Below are positions 5,366 through 8,440 of a stretch of 8,440 nucleotides of DNA, one piece after another (within the stretch, counting starts at the first letter, position 1; the number at the start of each line of letters is the position of its first letter). Under the pieces are notes generated by a model. The model was not told where the DNA came from and searched no databases. It saw only the letters and a program-made list of their open reading frames with translations. The translations under genes were made by a program, and so were the position numbers. Source of the DNA: Candidatus Elarobacter sp. (lineage in GTDB: Bacteria; Vulcanimicrobiota; Vulcanimicrobiia; Vulcanimicrobiales; Vulcanimicrobiaceae); assembly GCA_030150085.1 (NCBI GenBank), contig JASLGJ010000572.1, positions 1 through 8,440 on the forward strand, in the 5' to 3' direction.

Positions 5366-6899
5366 GGTCCTCTCCGGTTGCGGGGCCTGGAATACGCTGC
5401 TGGTCGACCTTCCCGTTCGCGTTGAGCGGAAGCTGCGCGCAGGCGTCGATCGTGTCGGGGATCATGAACGGCGGCACCAGCTTGCGCAGCTCGGCGCGCA
5501 CGAAGGCCGGCATGTCGGGCCGCTCGTCGCGCGTCTGGACGACGGCCGCCAGGTAGCGCTGGCCGGACTGGTCCTCGCGCACCGCGACGGCGCTCTCCTC
5601 GACGCCCGGCACGCGCCGCAGCAGCGCCGCCACCTCGTCGACCGAGACGCGGTAGCCGCGAATCTTGGTCAGCCGGTCGCGCCGGCCGACGAACTCCAGC
5701 ACGCCGTCGGGCCGGCGCCGCACGACGTCGCCGGTGCGGTAGAGCAGGCCCGGCCCGGCGGGATCGGGGACGAACGCGGCGCGCGTGGCCTCGGGCGCGT
5801 TCAGGTAGCCCAGGGCGACGCCCAGCCCGCCCGCGCACAGCTCGCCCTCGCCGCCGTCGGCGACCGGCCGCAGCTCGGCGTCGAGCACGCGCACCTCGGT
5901 GCCCGCCACCGGGCGGCCGATCGGCACGCTCTCGGCCGGGCGGTTGGCGCGCGTCATCACGTGGCAGCAGGTGAACGTGGTGTTCTCGGTCGGCCCGTAG
6001 CCGTTGATCACGGTGAGGTCGGGGTAGGCGTCGAGCGCCGCGTTGACCGCGGCCGCGCTGAGGACGTCGCCGCCGGCCAGCAGCACCCGCAGCCCGGCCA
6101 GCATCTTGAGCGAGCGCCGCACGACCAGGTGGAACAGCGCCGCGGTGAGCCACAGCACGGTCACCCGCTCGCGCGCCAGCAGCGCCGCGACGGCGTTGGG
6201 ATCGAACACCGGGTCCTCGTAGACCACCAGCCGCGCGCCGTTGAGCAGCGCGCCCCAGATCTCGAAGGTCGAGGCGTCGAAGGTGATCGGCGAGAGCAGC
6301 AGCAGCGCGTCGTCCGGCTCGATCGCGACGTAGTTCGTGTCGCGCACGAGCCGCACCACCCCGCGGTGCGGCACGACCACCCCCTTGGGCCGCCCGGTGC
6401 TGCCCGAGGTGAACATCACGTAGACCGGCGCCTCGCCGTCCTGGTCCGGGCCGGGCGCGGGCCCGTCGTCGTCGCGCCCGTCCGCCAGGCCGCGCGCCTC
6501 GACCAGGCGCAGGCCGGCCTCGCGCAGCGCCTCGTCGCCGCCGGGCGCCACGAGCGCGTGGCGCGCGCCGCACTGCTCGGCGTAGTCGCGCTTGACCGCG
6601 GCCGGATAGGCCGGGTCGAGCGGCACGAAGGCCGCGCCGGCTTTGACGACCGCGAGCATGCCGATCACCGCGTCGGCCGAGCGCGGCAGGCACAGCAGCA
6701 CGCGGTCGAGCGGGCGCACCCCGCTCGCGGTCAGCGCCCGGGCCAGCCGGTTCGCGCAGCGGTCCAGCTCGCGGTAGGTCAGGCGGACCGCGCCGCCGAC
6801 CAGCGCCACCCGCTCGGGCGTGCGCCGCACCTGCGCGGCGAAACAGCGCTCCACGCTGGCCCCGGTCGCCGCCCGCGGCCTGTCCGACGTCTCGATCAT
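5358..6899 (-). CDS. Stand-alone amino-acid adenylation enzyme (NRPS A domain), Val-like code
   Basis: A 513-residue member of the ANL superfamily that makes aminoacyl-AMP and loads a carrier's phosphopantetheine. Core motifs are present: FTSGSTGRPKG (163-173), FDAST (207-211), NGYGPTENT (299-307), YRTGD (387-391), GRRDRLTKIRGYRV (405-418) and the catalytic lysine K497 in NGKVD. Aligned to GrsA by hand, the pocket residues are D208, A209, F212, W250, L273, A275, G300, T308, F309 and K497, i.e. DAFWLAGTFK, close to the valine code DAFWIGGTFK. D208 implies an alpha-amino acid. There is no condensation or carrier domain fused; the chain ends 16 residues after K497. The ATG at 6899 overlaps the stop of the upstream gene (ATGA), and the stop overlaps the carrier gene. 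The arrangement matches CytC1 rather than the A-T fusion SyrB1/CmaA. Isoleucine, 2-aminobutyrate or leucine remain possible substrates. Confidence 0.95.
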   Translation of the reverse strand: MIETSDRPRAATGASVERCFAAQVRRTPERVALVGGAVRLTYRELDRCANRLARALTASGVRPLDRVLLCLPRSADAVIGMLAVVKAGAAFVPLDPAYPAAVKRDYAEQCGARHALVAPGGDEALREAGLRLVEARGLADGRDDDGPAPGPDQDGEAPVYVMFTSGSTGRPKGVVVPHRGVVRLVRDTNYVAIEPDDALLLLSPITFDASTFEIWGALLNGARLVVYEDPVFDPNAVAALLARERVTVLWLTAALFHLVVRRSLKMLAGLRVLLAGGDVLSAAAVNAALDAYPDLTVINGYGPTENTTFTCCHVMTRANRPAESVPIGRPVAGTEVRVLDAELRPVADGGEGELCAGGLGVALGYLNAPEATRAAFVPDPAGPGLLYRTGDVVRRRPDGVLEFVGRRDRLTKIRGYRVSVDEVAALLRRVPGVEESAVAVREDQSGQRYLAAVVQTRDERPDMPAFVRAELRKLVPPFMIPDTIDACAQLPLNANGKVDQQRIPGPATGEDHG

Positions 6900-7771
6900 G
6901 CGGAAAAGAACTCCACCAGCTCCTCGGTGATGCGCGGGTTCGCGCGGCACAGCTCGTAGTGGTCGCCGTCGACCGCCACCACGCCGCCGCGCGCGCCGGG
7001 CAGCCGCTCGCACACGATCCGCGCGCTCTCGAGCGTGACCTGGCGGTCGTCGCGCGCCGCCACGACGAGGGTGGGCTGGGTCACCTCGCGCGCCGCGGCG
7101 AGAAAGTCGATCTGCCGGTAGGCGACGTAGTTGAGCCCGTAGCGGTACAGGCCGTCGGGCGTGCTGAACGGGAGCGAGACGAAGTCGTGGAACTCCGACT
7201 GGGCCTCGACCCGGCTGGCCGAGATCTTCTCGAACAGGCTGCGCGCGATCGCCTCGCCCTTGGCCGCGGTCGGCAGCAGCATGTCGACCTCGCGCTGGAA
7301 GCTGGTCTGCTTGCACGCCGCGGGCGGCAGCACGAACTCGCCCGAGACCAGCGCCAGGCGGCGCACGGTCCGCGGGTAGCGGGCCGCGGCGAGCAGCCCG
7401 ATCCCCGCGCCCGAGCAGTACCCGAGCACGCCCACCGGCCGCTCCGCATCGCCCAGCGCGCGGCCGGCGTGGCGCGCCACGTGCACCAGATCGCGCACGT
7501 GGAACTCCGCCTCGAAGGCCGTCTCGCTCGCGTCGGCCTCGAGGTCGAGCACGAAGCGCGACTCCCAGGTGACGAGGTTGACGTGCGGTGCCAGCGCGGC
7601 GTAGAGCCGCGCGGCGATGCCGTGGCGCACGCCGAACGGCAGCACCAGCACGACGCTCGGCCGCTCCGGCACCAGCGCGCTGGAGAACACGTTGAGCGGA
7701 CGGCCGTCGAAGCTCGCGACGCGCTCGGCGCGCAGCGGCGGCACGACGGGTCCTTGCAGGGCCGAGGTCAC
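6896..7771 (-). CDS. Alpha/beta-hydrolase with Cys nucleophile, CmaE/SyrC-like aminoacyl transferase
   Basis: A 291-residue alpha/beta-hydrolase-fold protein without signal peptide or membrane helix. At the nucleophile elbow it has GYCSGAG: C119 replaces the usual serine of GxSxG. The likely partners are D241/D242 (VVAARDDRQV) and H271 (DGDHYELC), giving a Cys-Asp-His triad. Among amino-acid halogenation cassettes, CmaE (coronamic acid) and SyrC (syringomycin) are such Cys enzymes, shuttling aminoacyl groups between carrier proteins. This gene leads an operon containing adenylation, carrier and halogenase genes, which supports that assignment. However, only one carrier is present here, so either the partner carrier is elsewhere or the enzyme hydrolyses the thioester to release the free amino acid. 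GTG start at 7771 with a GCGGAG-like site immediately upstream. It is first in the operon, behind the 324-bp gap, and overlaps the adenylation gene by 4 bases. Confidence 0.85.
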   Translation of the reverse strand: MTSALQGPVVPPLRAERVASFDGRPLNVFSSALVPERPSVVLVLPFGVRHGIAARLYAALAPHVNLVTWESRFVLDLEADASETAFEAEFHVRDLVHVARHAGRALGDAERPVGVLGYCSGAGIGLLAAARYPRTVRRLALVSGEFVLPPAACKQTSFQREVDMLLPTAAKGEAIARSLFEKISASRVEAQSEFHDFVSLPFSTPDGLYRYGLNYVAYRQIDFLAAAREVTQPTLVVAARDDRQVTLESARIVCERLPGARGGVVAVDGDHYELCRANPRITEELVEFFSA

Positions 7772-8095
7772 GCTCCGCGCACCACCCGCTCGAACAGCGC
7801 GCGCCGCACGGCGGGCCGTGACTCCGGCCTCAACCGGTGATGGGAACGAAGATCGGTTCTCACGCTACACCCTCGATGATCGCCTGGTCCTGCGAATGCC
7901 CAGCGCTCTTAGCCGCCGGCCGGCGCACGAACGGCGCCGCTTGCATCAGTGTATGAGATTGCACGCATCAGCAGGGGTGCGTCAATAGAGTAGAATGACC
8001 ATGTAACGGTTTTGGCATGATCCGAATAAATCAGGTCACGTTTGCCGCGCCGCTGTCAATGGCCGCGCCGCACATGTGCGCGGCGATCCTTCGTG
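7772..8095 (-). promoter_or_regulatory. Intergenic region upstream of the halogenase operon; probable promoter/operator
   Basis: No gene is supported here. The part at 7940-8040 is clearly AT-richer than the surroundings. On the minus strand a TTGACG (-35-like) lies at 7980-7985, but there is no good -10 at 16-18 bp (CAATCT at 18 bp is poor; TACACT at 7948-7953 is 26 bp away), so the start site is not fixed. Around it are a direct repeat GCATCAG (7943-7949 and 7965-7971, 22 bp apart, about two helical turns) and an imperfect inverted repeat TTGcACGCA/TGCGTCAA (7959-7985) that overlaps the -35-like box, looking operator-like. Further sites are a 12-bp palindrome CGCCGGCCGGCG (7914-7925), a palindrome GCACATGTGC (8070-8079) and a direct repeat GCCGCGCCGC (8044-8053, 8062-8071). 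I see no clear terminator for the upstream acyltransferase. Confidence 0.4.
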
Positions 8096-8440
8096 CTATC
8101 CGGCTTCGTATGCGGGGCCGGCGAGCGCGTCCTGACCGCCCGCCCGCGCCTGCGAAGCTCCTCCCGGCACGCCCGCCGCGGCCCGGATCGCGGAGCGCAG
8201 CGCGGCCGACATGAACGGCCGCTCGAAGGCGCGGTGGAACGCGTACGCGAGCGCGACGACGGCGGGGACGAACAGCGCGTAGGCCAGCGCGCTGGCGGCC
8301 GGCCCGGCCTGCACCCGCCACAGGAGCGCCCCCAGCACGATCACCAGCGGGCCGTGGATCAGGTACAGGCTGTACGAGAAGGCACCCAGCGCGACCAGCG
8401 GGCGGAGCGCGAGGATGCGCGCGGGCCACGGCGCGAGCGC
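8096..8440 (-). CDS. Acyltransferase-3 (OafA/YrhL type) membrane protein, C-terminal part
   Basis: The reading frame is open to the right window edge, so the N-terminal bulk of the gene is missing; 114 residues are present. The visible piece has the family hallmark LGAFSYSLYLIHGPLVIVLG, then a hydrophobic helix (AYALFVPAVVALAYAFHR) and the FERPF motif, which is the usual C-terminal end of these proteins, followed by a polar Ala/Gly-rich tail ending at TAG. The family is made of multi-pass inner-membrane enzymes that O-acylate cell-surface sugars, polysaccharides or secondary metabolites. It reads in the same direction as the halogenase operon but is separated by 324 bp, so it is probably a different transcription unit. 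A link to tailoring of the product is possible but not shown. Confidence 0.87.
   Translation of the reverse strand, partial: ALAPWPARILALRPLVALGAFSYSLYLIHGPLVIVLGALLWRVQAGPAASALAYALFVPAVVALAYAFHRAFERPFMSAALRSAIRAAAGVPGGASQARAGGQDALAGPAYEAG

Noticed and set aside
5251..6693. Minus-strand frame of 480 codons overlapping the adenylation gene
   Set aside because: An Arg/Ala/Gly-rich shadow in another frame; the true frame contains all the A-domain core motifs.
8017..8214. Plus-strand 65-codon frame starting with ATG in the intergenic gap
   Set aside because: It runs into the acyltransferase gene antisense, becomes Arg/Pro/Ala-rich there, and has no clear ribosome-binding site or family resemblance.

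Overview
This is a high-GC window (roughly 70 % by eye) from a bacterium I cannot place more precisely. Every gene I can support reads on the minus strand, so the order of transcription runs from the right end of the window to the left. Several starts are GTG, Shine-Dalgarno sites are of the GGAG/GAGG type, and neighbouring genes overlap or sit a few bases apart.

Layout in the direction of transcription. (1) 8440-8096: the C-terminal end of an acyltransferase-3 (OafA-type) membrane protein that enters from outside the window. (2) 8095-7772: a 324-bp non-coding gap, locally AT-richer, that probably holds the promoter and operator of the next unit. (3) 7771-1386: a tight seven-gene operon encoding an alpha/beta-hydrolase with a Cys nucleophile (CmaE/SyrC-like), a free-standing adenylation enzyme, a free-standing carrier protein, a SyrB2-type Fe(II)/2-oxoglutarate halogenase with the diagnostic HxA metal motif, a 2OG-Fe(II) oxygenase, an AstE/AspA-type M14 deacylase, and a second 2OG-Fe(II) oxygenase paralogous to the first. 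(4) 1385-1280: a 106-bp gap. (5) 1279-207: a LysE/RhtB amino-acid exporter followed by a small GNAT acetyltransferase. (6) 255-1: a perfect inverted repeat of 107-bp arms around a 41-bp spacer. It contains the GNAT stop codon and an inverted copy of the GNAT 3' end, and it runs into the left edge of the window.

Reading of the system. The adenylation enzyme has the specificity code DAFW-L-A-G-T-F-K, close to the classic valine code. It would load a valine-like amino acid onto the carrier (Ser37), where the halogenase would chlorinate an unactivated C-H. The Cys-type hydrolase would shuttle or release the aminoacyl group. The two further oxygenases and the M14 deacylase are not part of the known syringomycin, coronamic acid or cytotrienin cassettes as I know them, so the final product is not predictable. 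No condensation domain, NRPS module or terminal thioesterase domain is visible. A modified free amino acid (possibly N-acylated at some stage), exported by the LysE protein and perhaps detoxified by the GNAT, is a plausible inference. The halogenase, adenylation, carrier and transferase assignments are strong; the pathway end product is speculation.
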